This document shows positions 26,127-34,480 of a DNA stretch of 64,000 bases, in pieces. Made by a program: the position numbers and the translations under genes. Source of the DNA: Ruminococcus flavefaciens (lineage in GTDB: Bacteria > Bacillota > Clostridia > Oscillospirales > Ruminococcaceae); assembly GCF_900108555.1 (NCBI RefSeq), contig NZ_FNWV01000007.1, positions 124,001 to 188,000 of the forward strand, read 5' to 3'. A model generated the notes under the pieces. It was not told the DNA's origin. It made no database searches and saw nothing but the letters and a program-made list of their open reading frames with translations. The stretch's first letter is position 1. The number at the start of each line of letters is the position of its first letter.

Positions 26127-28475
26127 ATGAGCGAAACGACAAACTTGCAGAATGCAGAAATAAGGATCAAGGAGGTCGCTGAACGTATTTCACACCTGCG
26201 TGAAGACCTCGGTATTTCCGTTGAGGAAATGGCAGAAATAACTGATTACTCCGTAGAAGAATACAAAAAGCTTGAGTCGGGCGAACAGGACTTCAGCTTT
26301 ACTTTCATATATAAATGCGCAAATAAATTCAATGTCGAGATCACAGATCTCATGGAGGGCAGCAGCCCTGAGCTCAGCGGCTACACCGTTACAAGAAAGG
26401 GCGAGGGAGTACCGATCGTCCGCAGAAAGGGCTTTGCATACAACCGCCTTGCTTCAAAGTTCAAGAACAAGACTGTCGAGCCTTTCCATGTAGTTATCCC
26501 TTTTTCAGAAGAAGCACTTTCCGAACCTCTCCACATGGCAAGCCATGCAGGTCAGGAAATGGATATAGTTCTCAAGGGCACACTTCGTATGACAGTTGGT
26601 TCACATACCGAGATACTCCATGAGGGAGACTGTATCTATTACGACAGCTCTATGCCACATGATGAAGTTGCTCTCGGCGGCGAGGATTGCGAGATCTATG
26701 CATTTGTAATGGCTCCTCACGGCACAACAGGTATGACTGAATACCGCGAGCACGTTGCCGAACATCACCTTACAAATGTTGACAAAGCAGGTCTGCTTCA
26801 CCCTGTTGCTGAGAAATTCGTCAAGTGCGAGACCAATGAGGACGGCATACTCAGCGCAGTTAATTTTGAAAATCAGGATAAGTTCAACTTTGCATACGAT
26901 ATCGTTGATGCAATGGCTGAGAAATGTCCTGACAAGACAGCATTGATCTACGTTGATGTTAATCACAACGAGCGCAAATTCACATTCAAGGACATCAAGA
27001 AATACTCCTGTCAGACAGCTAACTACTTCAAATCACTGGGTATCAAGAAGGGCGACCGCGTAATGCTCGTATTAAAGCGTCATTACCAGTTCTGGTTCTC
27101 AATAATCGCACTTCACCGCATAGGTGCTCTTGTTATCCCTGCATCGAATATGCTCAAGGAGCACGATTTTGAGTATCGTTTCAATTCAGCAGAGGTATCC
27201 GCTATCGTCTGCTCGGCTGACGGCGATATCACAAGCGAAGTCGATAAAGCCTGTGCTGTTTCTCCAACACTCAAAACCAAGATCATCGTTAACGGTCAGC
27301 GTGAGGGCTGGCATGATTTCAACGCAGAGCTTTCTGCATACAGCACACACTTTGAGCGCACTGCGGAGACTCCTTGCGGTACAGATCCTATGCTCATCTT
27401 CTTCAGCTCAGGTACATCGGGCAATCCTAAGCTGGTCCTTCACAGCTATCAGTACCCCCTCGGTCACTATGTAACTGCACGTTACTGGCAGAATGCCGAT
27501 CCTAACGGTCTGCACTTCACTATCTCTGATACAGGCTGGGGCAAGGCACTCTGGGGCAAGCTCTACGGTCAGTGGATGTGCGAGGCTGCTGTATTCGTTT
27601 ACGACTTTGATCGTTTCCACGCAGACGATATCCTTCCTATGTTCAAGAAGTACAATGTAACTTCATTCTGCGCACCTCCTACAATGTACCGTTTCTTCAT
27701 CAAGGAGGACCTTTCCAAATACGATCTTTCATCACTTAAATATGCTTGTATCGCAGGTGAAGCTCTCAACCCTGAAGTGTTCCACCAGTTCTACAAGGCA
27801 ACAGGCATCAAGCTCATGGAGGGCTTCGGTCAGACCGAGACAACTCTTACGATCGCAAACGTTGTTGGTATGGAGCCAAAGCCCGGAAGCATGGGCAAGC
27901 CTAATCCGCAGTACGATGTACAGGTGCTTCTCCCTGACGGCACTCCTGCCGGCGTAGGTGAAACAGGCGAGATCTGTGTAAAACTCAAGGACGCAAATGC
28001 TAAAGGCTACGGCGTTCCGGGACTTGCACTGTGCTACTACGGCGACGAGGAAAATACAGCCGAGACATGGCGTGAGGGCTACTATCATACAGGCGATACT
28101 GCATGGGTAGACGAGGACGGCTACTTCTGGTATGTCGGACGTGTTGATGATGTTATCAAGTCATCTGGCTACCGTATCGGACCATTCGAGATCGAGAGCG
28201 TTCTCATGGAGCTCCCGTATGTGCTTGAATGCGCAGTAACAGGCGTTCCGGACGAGATACGCGGACAGGTAGTAAAGGCAACTATCGTCCTGACTAAGGG
28301 CACCACAGGTTCTGAGGAGCTTGTCAAGGATATAAAGGAGTACGTCAAGAGCCGTACCGCACCTTATAAGTACCCTCGTGTTATCGAATTCGTTGAAGAA
28401 TTGCCTAAGACAGTGGGCAGCGGAAAGATCCGCCGTGCTGCTATCCGTGAAATGGATAAGGCTAAATATCAGTAA
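26127..28475 (+). CDS. HTH-cupin-acyl-CoA synthetase fusion (AMP-binding)
   Basis: 782 residues. N-terminal XRE-type helix-turn-helix (about 12-70), cupin (about 115-200, HMASHAGQEMDIVLKG and HEGDCIYYDSSMPHD), then an adenylate-forming domain (about 250-655) with the P-loop IFFSSGTSGNPKLV, GFGQTE, and HTGDTAWVDEDGYFWYVGR, and the C-terminal lid with catalytic-lysine region SGKIRR. It should form an acyl-AMP and then an acyl-CoA from a carboxylic acid; overall closest in pattern to medium-chain acyl-CoA synthetases. Control by a T-box links it to amino acid starvation, so activation of branched-chain or aryl acids for amino acid synthesis is my inference. ATG at 26127 follows AAAGGAG. Single gene with terminator at 28484. 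Confidence 0.9.
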   Translation: MSETTNLQNAEIRIKEVAERISHLREDLGISVEEMAEITDYSVEEYKKLESGEQDFSFTFIYKCANKFNVEITDLMEGSSPELSGYTVTRKGEGVPIVRRKGFAYNRLASKFKNKTVEPFHVVIPFSEEALSEPLHMASHAGQEMDIVLKGTLRMTVGSHTEILHEGDCIYYDSSMPHDEVALGGEDCEIYAFVMAPHGTTGMTEYREHVAEHHLTNVDKAGLLHPVAEKFVKCETNEDGILSAVNFENQDKFNFAYDIVDAMAEKCPDKTALIYVDVNHNERKFTFKDIKKYSCQTANYFKSLGIKKGDRVMLVLKRHYQFWFSIIALHRIGALVIPASNMLKEHDFEYRFNSAEVSAIVCSADGDITSEVDKACAVSPTLKTKIIVNGQREGWHDFNAELSAYSTHFERTAETPCGTDPMLIFFSSGTSGNPKLVLHSYQYPLGHYVTARYWQNADPNGLHFTISDTGWGKALWGKLYGQWMCEAAVFVYDFDRFHADDILPMFKKYNVTSFCAPPTMYRFFIKEDLSKYDLSSLKYACIAGEALNPEVFHQFYKATGIKLMEGFGQTETTLTIANVVGMEPKPGSMGKPNPQYDVQVLLPDGTPAGVGETGEICVKLKDANAKGYGVPGLALCYYGDEENTAETWREGYYHTGDTAWVDEDGYFWYVGRVDDVIKSSGYRIGPFEIESVLMELPYVLECAVTGVPDEIRGQVVKATIVLTKGTTGSEELVKDIKEYVKSRTAPYKYPRVIEFVEELPKTVGSGKIRRAAIREMDKAKYQ

Positions 28476-28483
28476 GAATAAAG

Positions 28484-28509
28484 AAGCCCCTTTTCAAAAG
28501 GGGCTTTTT
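28484..28509 (+). terminator. Terminator of the acyl-CoA synthetase gene
   Basis: AAGCCCCTTTT, one-base tip, AAAAGGGGCTT, then T run; it may also serve the leftward operon ending at 28522. Confidence 0.88.
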
Positions 28510-28521
28510 ATGTTGCGTTAT

Positions 28522-29136
28522 CTAATTTATGTCATATTTCAGTGCGTTTTCGCCTGTGTTATAATATTTATGCCATGCAGAGCGGTAGCACAGATATGCC
28601 TGATACAGTTTAACGTCTCCGTCAGGATCAATTTCGGGATCAGTTATCCAGAGGTTGCGTTTCCACTTATAGTTTGTGGCAGCATCGTTGAGTCTGAACA
28701 CCTTGCCTGAGAGCAGATAAAATATGATCTGTGAACGGATTATCGGAGCAGTCGGATAGTTTGCATCAGCACATTGAGTAAGTATTGAATACGGATTATT
28801 CTTTTCTTCCGTTCTGTCGTAATAATGCCTGTATTTGGCATCAGCAATATCATCAAAGCGGATATTCCTGCGCCTTAGAAACATTCGTACTTTGATATGA
28901 TCGCTTTCGATGATTATTTTTGCACCGAATATTTTCTCGGCTATATACAATAATATGGAAATTATCTCCACTGCGCCGCAAAGGATAAGTATTCCTAAGA
29001 ATATCTTTGCAGGCAGCTCGTCAAATACCGTAAATCCGAAAAACACAAACAGTAAAAATACAGCAGCGGCAACTCCCCAAGGGATAATGATACCGTACAG
29101 GAAAGCTCTTGTTTCGTGTCTGATCTTAAATTTCAT
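28522..29136 (-). CDS. Two-helix membrane protein, possibly PH-like
   Basis: 204 residues. Two membrane segments at about 15-35 and 45-65 are followed by a soluble domain with IIIESDHIKVRMFLRRRNI and a basic, Tyr-rich tail. The layout resembles bacterial YdbS/PH-domain membrane proteins but the match is loose. ATG 29136 follows GAGGTGA; the GTG nine bases earlier overlaps that site. Last gene of the leftward MBL-LytTR-DUF3021 operon, 51 nt after the DUF3021 gene. Confidence 0.6.
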   Translation of the reverse strand: MKFKIRHETRAFLYGIIIPWGVAAAVFLLFVFFGFTVFDELPAKIFLGILILCGAVEIISILLYIAEKIFGAKIIIESDHIKVRMFLRRRNIRFDDIADAKYRHYYDRTEEKNNPYSILTQCADANYPTAPIIRSQIIFYLLSGKVFRLNDAATNYKWKRNLWITDPEIDPDGDVKLYQAYLCYRSAWHKYYNTGENALKYDIN

Positions 29137-29187
29137 TTCAGTCACCTCAGCATAAAATATATCGAGCTGATCGGCGCATGATAAATA

Positions 29188-29637
29188 TCATGCGTTTTCT
29201 TTTTTGTCCTGTTCTTCCTTTGAATAACGGTTTTTAAGCTGCTGATTCATCCACGCCGTATGTTTTCTTGCAACAAGATAGTGAACGCAGCAGGTAAAGA
29301 AGTATATAAACACAACTGCGATAAAAGTCAGGAATACAGACAGTGGAGTTATCCTGCACCAACCGAACATTTTCAGCAGCATCACTGTAATGAAGAATAT
29401 CAGCAGGAAATGAATGACCCACAGTACCACCGAGACCTTGACACTTTTGGGATCAAAGCAAAGAAGTATGGCTGTTGGCAGAGCTGTGATAAAACCGCTG
29501 AAAAGTATCTGCCAGAGTATGACGTTTTCCATTTGCTGTCCCGAAAATGTCAGATATACAGCCGCAGCTATTATAACAGCTGTAGTTATGTCCACAAAAT
29601 AATGTAATAATGAGATAAAAAATTCCTTTATCATCAT
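29188..29637 (-). CDS. DUF3021 family four-helix membrane protein
   Basis: 149 residues with four membrane segments (about 8-33, 40-62, 68-92, 97-122) and a basic tail. DUF3021 proteins are commonly encoded beside LytTR DNA-binding proteins, as here, where the ATG overlaps the LytTR stop by 4 nt. In streptococcal LytTR regulatory systems a membrane protein restrains the LytTR activator; a similar restraining role is inferred. GGAGG precedes the start. Confidence 0.85.
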   Translation of the reverse strand: MMIKEFFISLLHYFVDITTAVIIAAAVYLTFSGQQMENVILWQILFSGFITALPTAILLCFDPKSVKVSVVLWVIHFLLIFFITVMLLKMFGWCRITPLSVFLTFIAVVFIYFFTCCVHYLVARKHTAWMNQQLKNRYSKEEQDKKENA

Positions 29638-30083
29638 TCAACCTCCTCAATACCGAGCTTTGCCTTCAGACTATGTACATATTGCCTTGAGATAAGGACT
29701 TTCTCACCGTTTTTCAGATGTGCTTCAAGCTTTCCGCTGAAAAGGGGAGAAAGAAATTCTATCTTTTCCATATTTACTATCATGGACTTTGAACAGCGCA
29801 CGAAATCCAGCGGCTTGAAAAGTTCCTCAAGCTCATAAAGCTTATATTTTACCTCGTAGACATCTGAACGGCAATATGCAAAAACTCGGTTCTCATTGGA
29901 TTCAAAATAGTACACGTCCTGATAGTTCAGACGTGCTATCTTGTCATTCAGATATCCTGTGAGTTCTGTATTGACAGTCTTGAAAGAAAGCAGCATGGAA
30001 ATAAGACGCTGATCGGGTGACGCGCACCTTACAATAACAACGTCTTCTTCGTCCGGCTGAGGGGATTCGATTATAATTCTCAT
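29634..30083 (-). CDS. LytTR-domain DNA-binding regulator (stand-alone, LRS type)
   Basis: 149 residues: a short N-terminal region of about 45 residues and a LytTR DNA-binding domain (about 48-145; YFESNENRVFAYC, FVRCSKSMIVNMEKI, LISRQYVHSLKAKLG). It lacks a receiver domain, so it is not a classical response regulator; together with the overlapping DUF3021 gene it matches LytTR regulatory systems. GGAGG precedes the ATG at 30083. It lies in the operon whose promoter (31006-31035) carries two GTAAGTTGC direct repeats, so autoregulation is likely. A second promoter with the same repeats is at 34481. Confidence 0.9.
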   Translation of the reverse strand: MRIIIESPQPDEEDVVIVRCASPDQRLISMLLSFKTVNTELTGYLNDKIARLNYQDVYYFESNENRVFAYCRSDVYEVKYKLYELEELFKPLDFVRCSKSMIVNMEKIEFLSPLFSGKLEAHLKNGEKVLISRQYVHSLKAKLGIEEVE

Positions 30084-30140
30084 GATCGGCCTCCGCTTTA
30101 TTAGTATTTATAGTGTTGGGACAGTATTGCAAAATATCCG

Positions 30141-30914
30141 TCAGATCTCCAGTGAGCCTCCGTGCGGCAGCTTATAGACTTTCGCACGTTTTTTCATGTG
30201 CTCCTCAAAATCTGATGTATCAATTTCAGAACTGAACGGTGGGAAAGTGTCGTCAAAATGTGTCAGCAGAACGACTTTCGGAGCAAGCTTGCCGCAGATA
30301 TTCGATGCAAGCTCACATATATTCTTTGCGCCCTGATACGGGAAAAATGCGAGATCGACACCTTTCGGGTAATCTATATCATCTGCAAGAGCAAGGCTGC
30401 CGAGTATAAGGATACGCTTGCCGTAAACTTCCACAACATAGCACAGCGTCTCCTTTTTTTCAAGGCAGGAGGTTATCTTTTTCAGCTTTCCCGTAATGCC
30501 TTTCAGGTTATATATGACGCGCCTGCTGCATACAGCTTTCAGAATATCCCACGCATTTAACCTGATATGTTTCCCTTTGTATGCAGTAATGTGAAAATCA
30601 CCCACGCTAAAGGAAGAGCCTGCTGTTATAAGTTTAAGATTTCTTTTTTTTACGCCCTTTTTGCAAAGGGTATGGTACGGTGCTTTGGTGCAGTACACAA
30701 CGGTATCTTTTTTTACGATATCCCTGATACTGCTGATATGGTCAAAGTGTCCGTGTGAAATAAGGATATGGCTGCAATCGTCATAGGCATTTGCAGCTAA
30801 CTTTATCCTGCTGTCGGGAAACGGAAAAAACGGATCTATCAGGAGCTGTGAGCTGCCCGCAGTAATTCTTACGGAAGCTGTACCGTACCATGTGATATTG
30901 ATCTTTTCATTCAT
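30141..30914 (-). CDS. MBL-fold metal-dependent hydrolase
   Basis: 258 residues with the metal-binding motif HGHFDH (His54, His56, Asp58, His59), a later HFDD/H region (LLTHFDDTF) and C-terminal HGG. The layout fits the UlaG-like branch of metallo-beta-lactamase-fold hydrolases, whose substrates vary from sugars to lipids. ATG 30914 follows AAAGGAG by 7 nt; the longer frame crosses into the promoter. First gene of the operon, 57 nt before the LytTR gene, so it is probably the effector controlled by the LytTR system. Substrate unknown. Confidence 0.88.
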   Translation of the reverse strand: MNEKINITWYGTASVRITAGSSQLLIDPFFPFPDSRIKLAANAYDDCSHILISHGHFDHISSIRDIVKKDTVVYCTKAPYHTLCKKGVKKRNLKLITAGSSFSVGDFHITAYKGKHIRLNAWDILKAVCSRRVIYNLKGITGKLKKITSCLEKKETLCYVVEVYGKRILILGSLALADDIDYPKGVDLAFFPYQGAKNICELASNICGKLAPKVVLLTHFDDTFPPFSSEIDTSDFEEHMKKRAKVYKLPHGGSLEI

Positions 30915-31005
30915 AAGCAAGCTCCTTTGCTGTATCGTTGATATGATTTTATCATAAAAAATGGCAAAATTCAATCATTCACACAGCTTATTTCAAACCA
31001 TATAT

Positions 31006-31066
31006 ATGATAACACATATCAAAAGCAGCTGTCAATGCAACTTACCCCCTAAAAAACGCAACTTAC
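31006..31066 (-). promoter_or_regulatory. LytTR-type promoter of the MBL-LytTR-DUF3021 operon
   Basis: Read on the minus strand: GTAAGTTGC (31066-31058), 12 nt, GTAAGTTGC (31045-31037), one base, -35 TTGACA (31035-31030), 18-nt spacer, -10 TATCAT (31011-31006). The two repeats start 21 bp apart, two helical turns, the spacing used by AgrA/ComE-type LytTR proteins. The same arrangement with the same -35, -10 and spacer is found at 34481-34562. Confidence 0.85.
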
Positions 31067-31089
31067 ATATTGAGAATAACGGATAAAAG

Positions 31090-32814
31090 TCATGATTCCG
31101 CAAGCCTTTTCTTGAAGCTCTCGCCGTACATTCTCGATACATGGAGCTCCTCTTTGGTGGAAAGAACGGCAAGAAGAGTACGGTTGAAGCCGTTTTTGTA
31201 TCCGACTGTACGTTTCATATTTATAAGTGTGGAACGGGAGATACGGAAGAAATCCTTTTCCGAGAGCATCTCCTCAAGCTCGAACAAACGCTGCTTAATT
31301 TCGTATTTTCCGCTTTTAAGAGCTGCAAACACCTTCTTTTCGCCTGTTTCAAAGTACAGTATATTTTCCAGCGGTACTTTAGTTATCGAGCCTTTATTCA
31401 CTACCATTACCGCAGCAGCCAGTTTCTTGGCATCAATGTCGTTGCGGATAATATCCGTTTTCGTGTCGGTCTGTGTATTCTGAGCGTAGTCTGTACACTG
31501 CTGACGTACACGGAGCATTTCAACGCCAATGGCTATCCTGTTTGCGAATTGTTTAGCGTGAAGCGTATAAACGTTAGGCTCGGCGTAGCCGATGGTCATG
31601 AAGCCGTAGACACGTTTATCAAAAGTCAGCGGCATTACGTGGACATTCTGTATAGCTCCGAATGAGAACATATCCGGATATATGTCCACAGCGCGGAACA
31701 TAGCCGTTTCACCGTTTATAAGATAGTCCTTCAGATAGATACATTTTGCATTTTCATCGTCCTGTTCTGTAAGATTTACGCTGACGCTTATCTGATTGCG
31801 GATAAGGTACTTGTGGTTTTTGATGAAGTGCGAAAGCTCCTCCTGCGAGCGGACTTTGTACAGCTTTTCCTCGAAGCAGCTGTTTCTGAACTCCATATCA
31901 GCTTTCTCCTGTTTATGCAGCTCGTCAAACTTTGCGCGGACATTCAGCTTGCTTTTTCTGCCGCAGCCGCAGCTCTCACCTGTAATGACACAGTGCTTCT
32001 TGGGTTTGAGCTGTTCTGCTTCCTCACCTGTTATAAGGGAATGGAGCAGTGCCACAGCTCGCTGACCGCAGAAATGAGTATCGGCTGTAAGAGTAGTTAT
32101 AGATACGGCAGAGTTTGAAGCATACGGCGAATCGTCAAATCCCGTAACGAGTATATCCTCGGGAACGCGGAGTCCCACGAAGAAGAGCTGCTTTATCAGT
32201 GCGTATGCTATCTCATCGTTGAGACAGACGATAGCATCAGGCTTTTCTACAGTGCCGTATGCGATATCCTTTGCAAGAGCTTCCGCCCCCGATATCCAGT
32301 AGCCGCCGTAGAGGAGATTTTCCTCGCCGCAGGGCAGTCCGTATCTGTTCATAACTTCAACAAATCCGTCGATACGTTCATCGGCGATACTCTTTTCGCC
32401 GCCGAGACAGTATACAGACTTGCAGTCGTGTTCTGTAATGAGATGCTCAACTACTTTTTCAAAGTTTTTCTGATTTTCCAGACCGATGACATTTGGCAGC
32501 AGATTTGACTGACCTATAACGACTACAGGACATCGGCAGTTTTCGCGCAGTGATCTTTCAATAGGCGGTATCAGGTTCTTATGAGTTGAAAAAGTGTGCT
32601 CTACAAAAATAACACCGTCGTATCTGTCATAGTCGATAAGGCTGTATATCCATTCCTCATTGTGGGTATACAGTTCACTTGTCTGAGGCATAGAGAACGT
32701 AAATGTGCGGTATCCGTAAGCGTTGGCTTGGTTTTGTATCCCGAGGATAAAACCGTCATTATGATCGTTTTTAAAGTCTGAAAATATTACAGCTATTGAT
32801 TTGTCTGCTGGCAT
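31090..32814 (-). CDS. LacI-type sugar-binding sensor fused to a LytTR DNA-binding domain
   Basis: 574 residues. The first 300 form a periplasmic-binding-protein-like sensor of the LacI/GalR type (IAVIFSDFKNDHNDGF, DAIVCLNDEIAYALI, LVTGFDDSPYASNS) without the usual N-terminal HTH. After a CGCG motif comes a helical linker, then a region of about 130 residues that may be GAF-like (FGAIQNVHVMPLTF; GFMTIGYAEP), and finally a LytTR domain (about 470-570; VPLENILYFETGEKKVFA, FFRISRSTLINMKR). So ligand sensing is LacI-like but DNA binding is LytTR. ATG 32814 follows AAAGGAGGG; the longer frame starts inside the promoter. Divergent from the secreted protein at 33126, with phased repeats between them. 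Confidence 0.88.
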   Translation of the reverse strand: MPADKSIAVIFSDFKNDHNDGFILGIQNQANAYGYRTFTFSMPQTSELYTHNEEWIYSLIDYDRYDGVIFVEHTFSTHKNLIPPIERSLRENCRCPVVVIGQSNLLPNVIGLENQKNFEKVVEHLITEHDCKSVYCLGGEKSIADERIDGFVEVMNRYGLPCGEENLLYGGYWISGAEALAKDIAYGTVEKPDAIVCLNDEIAYALIKQLFFVGLRVPEDILVTGFDDSPYASNSAVSITTLTADTHFCGQRAVALLHSLITGEEAEQLKPKKHCVITGESCGCGRKSKLNVRAKFDELHKQEKADMEFRNSCFEEKLYKVRSQEELSHFIKNHKYLIRNQISVSVNLTEQDDENAKCIYLKDYLINGETAMFRAVDIYPDMFSFGAIQNVHVMPLTFDKRVYGFMTIGYAEPNVYTLHAKQFANRIAIGVEMLRVRQQCTDYAQNTQTDTKTDIIRNDIDAKKLAAAVMVVNKGSITKVPLENILYFETGEKKVFAALKSGKYEIKQRLFELEEMLSEKDFFRISRSTLINMKRTVGYKNGFNRTLLAVLSTKEELHVSRMYGESFKKRLAES

Positions 32815-32882
32815 AAAAACGCCCTCCTTTGTGTTTTTGTAGTAGAAAGATAAATATATAATGTATAAGAAGCAGTAATTTA

Positions 32883-32910
32883 TGACGAAGTGTACATTTT
32901 GAGTGACGAA
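32883..32910 (-). promoter_or_regulatory. 21-bp-spaced TTCGTCA repeats before the LacI-LytTR gene
   Basis: Minus strand TTCGTCA at 32910-32904 and again at 32889-32883, exactly 21 bp apart, about 70 nt upstream of the start codon. They probably form a LytTR site for autoregulation. The second may overlap a -35, with TATACA 16 nt further on, but that promoter call is weak. Confidence 0.65.
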
Positions 32911-32966
32911 CTGCATATATTGTCAGCTTGTCAAATGGCTGGCAGCTTAGTTTTGATTTTGTACAT

Positions 32967-33050
32967 TTCGTCGCAGAAATCTGCTTTTTGTCGCGGAAAT
33001 CAACGTCTTATCCCGAAAATATTGAGTTATTCGGCGCGGTATGATAAACT
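32967..33050 (+). promoter_or_regulatory. 20-bp-phased repeats and promoter of the 33126 gene
   Basis: Three related 10-mers TCGCAGAAAT (32971), TCGCGGAAAT (32991) and TCCCGAAAAT (33011) recur every 20 bp; the first two are preceded by TTCG and TTTG, echoing the TTCGTCA repeats on the other strand. A promoter follows directly: TTGAGT (33022-33027), 17 nt, TAAACT (33045-33050). This is an activator-type layout. With the leftward pair it fills the 311-bp divergent gap. Confidence 0.65.
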
Positions 33051-33125
33051 ATGATCACAGACAGGGAACAAAAAGTTTCCTGACAAACGAAAAAACTATA
33101 TCAATACAAATGGAGGAAAAACACT

Positions 33126-34409
33126 ATGAAAAAACTGGCAAAAGCTATCGCAGCTATATCTGCTGCAACAATTCTCGCTATCCCTGCAAATATGACAGCA
33201 TCTGCTTATCTTGTGGATACAGGCAAGTCATTCAGCAATCCGCTGATAAACTATGACTTCTCAGCAGGAAGAGGTCAGCAATGGCAATATGAGTCACTTC
33301 AGAAAGACATTCCTGTGCTTTCAAAGGTAATTCTTGAAGCTAAAGGCAAGTACACTTACTATGCAACTACTGACACAAGATGTAATGAATACGGCAACTG
33401 TGATATGTTTGCACTTCTGCCTCTTGAAGTTGCGACAACTTCAAAGATCAATAATGCCCGTCCCTATGTGGATAATCTTTCTGTAAAGACCAAAGCAGGA
33501 AATTACTACGCATTGGTAATGGAGTATTCAGATGTTTCAAAGACCGATAGCCACCGCAGGCGTCCAAGCATTAAAGTTAACGAAAAGGCTTGTGATTACG
33601 GACTTAGAATGCTTGAAGGTCCATATTTACAGAATATCCTGAATAACTTCTATATTGACCACCCGGAGGATATCACTTATTACAGTGTAACAAACGGCGG
33701 TTATACAGGCAATATTTACCTTGATAATTATTATGTTGCAGGAATGAGGCTTTCAAGCTCAGACCGCTATACAACATTTGATGAGCCTGTTCTTGAGGAG
33801 AAGCCCAACGGAAACGGATTCCGTACAAAGATAACATTCCATATCAGTGATCCTACTCCTGATCCGACTGTCTATATGGGAACATCGGGTTCTACATCAG
33901 GCTCACGCACATTTGAGTTCCTGAAGAACGTAAAGCTTACCTGTAACGGAGATCAGTCCTCAGCTGTAAAGGATTATATCAAGGTAGGCGGTATTTCAAA
34001 ACAGACCATAGCTGTTCCATGCAGCGATTATCTTGGATACTGTGATAAATTTGAGGGAGTTATCGGCTGCCCGCACATTGAAAGACAGCTTAAAGGAGTT
34101 ACCCGTGAAAACTTCCTTAATAACAAGTTCAATGCATATAAGCGAGTAGGTAATACTGTTTATATCTACACAGGCAAGAATTCAGGTATCGGCGATCGTG
34201 ACTGGTTAAACGGTTCAGGCAGCACAAAGTTTGAAGCATTCTTCCGCTGCGGCGGCAGAGATATCTTAGGACATTGCGATGATCTGAGAATATACCTTCA
34301 GAATTCTACCACAGTATGCTTCTATTCAGATGCCACACCTACATCTGTAGGTACTCAGTATTATTCCATGAGTGCATCTACTCTCCTTAGCAGGCTCGAC
34401 CGCGGCTGA
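33126..34409 (+). CDS. Secreted protein of unknown function beside the LacI-LytTR regulator
   Basis: 427 residues with a clear signal peptide (MKKLAKAIAAISAATILAIP, ending near ASA). No dockerin, anchor or known enzyme motif is visible. The middle is Tyr/Asn-rich and the last 200 residues contain several Cys (CSDYLGYCDKFEGVIGCPH; FRCGGRDILGHCDD), perhaps for disulfides or metal. TGGAGGA precedes the ATG. It is transcribed away from the LacI-LytTR gene through a promoter with phased repeats and is its most obvious target. A terminator-like hairpin at 34443 follows. Confidence 0.8.
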   Translation: MKKLAKAIAAISAATILAIPANMTASAYLVDTGKSFSNPLINYDFSAGRGQQWQYESLQKDIPVLSKVILEAKGKYTYYATTDTRCNEYGNCDMFALLPLEVATTSKINNARPYVDNLSVKTKAGNYYALVMEYSDVSKTDSHRRRPSIKVNEKACDYGLRMLEGPYLQNILNNFYIDHPEDITYYSVTNGGYTGNIYLDNYYVAGMRLSSSDRYTTFDEPVLEEKPNGNGFRTKITFHISDPTPDPTVYMGTSGSTSGSRTFEFLKNVKLTCNGDQSSAVKDYIKVGGISKQTIAVPCSDYLGYCDKFEGVIGCPHIERQLKGVTRENFLNNKFNAYKRVGNTVYIYTGKNSGIGDRDWLNGSGSTKFEAFFRCGGRDILGHCDDLRIYLQNSTTVCFYSDATPTSVGTQYYSMSASTLLSRLDRG

Positions 34410-34442
34410 TAAAGCAGGATAACATAGTCAGATAAATACCTT

Positions 34443-34473
34443 AAAGCAGTCTGTAGCGATACAGGCTGCTTTT
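34443..34473 (+). terminator. Terminator of the 33126 gene
   Basis: AAAGCAGTCTGTA, loop GCGA, TACAGGCTGCTTT then a short T run. The leftward promoter at 34481 would start transcription almost at this hairpin on the other strand. Confidence 0.75.
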
Positions 34474-34480
34474 CATATTT

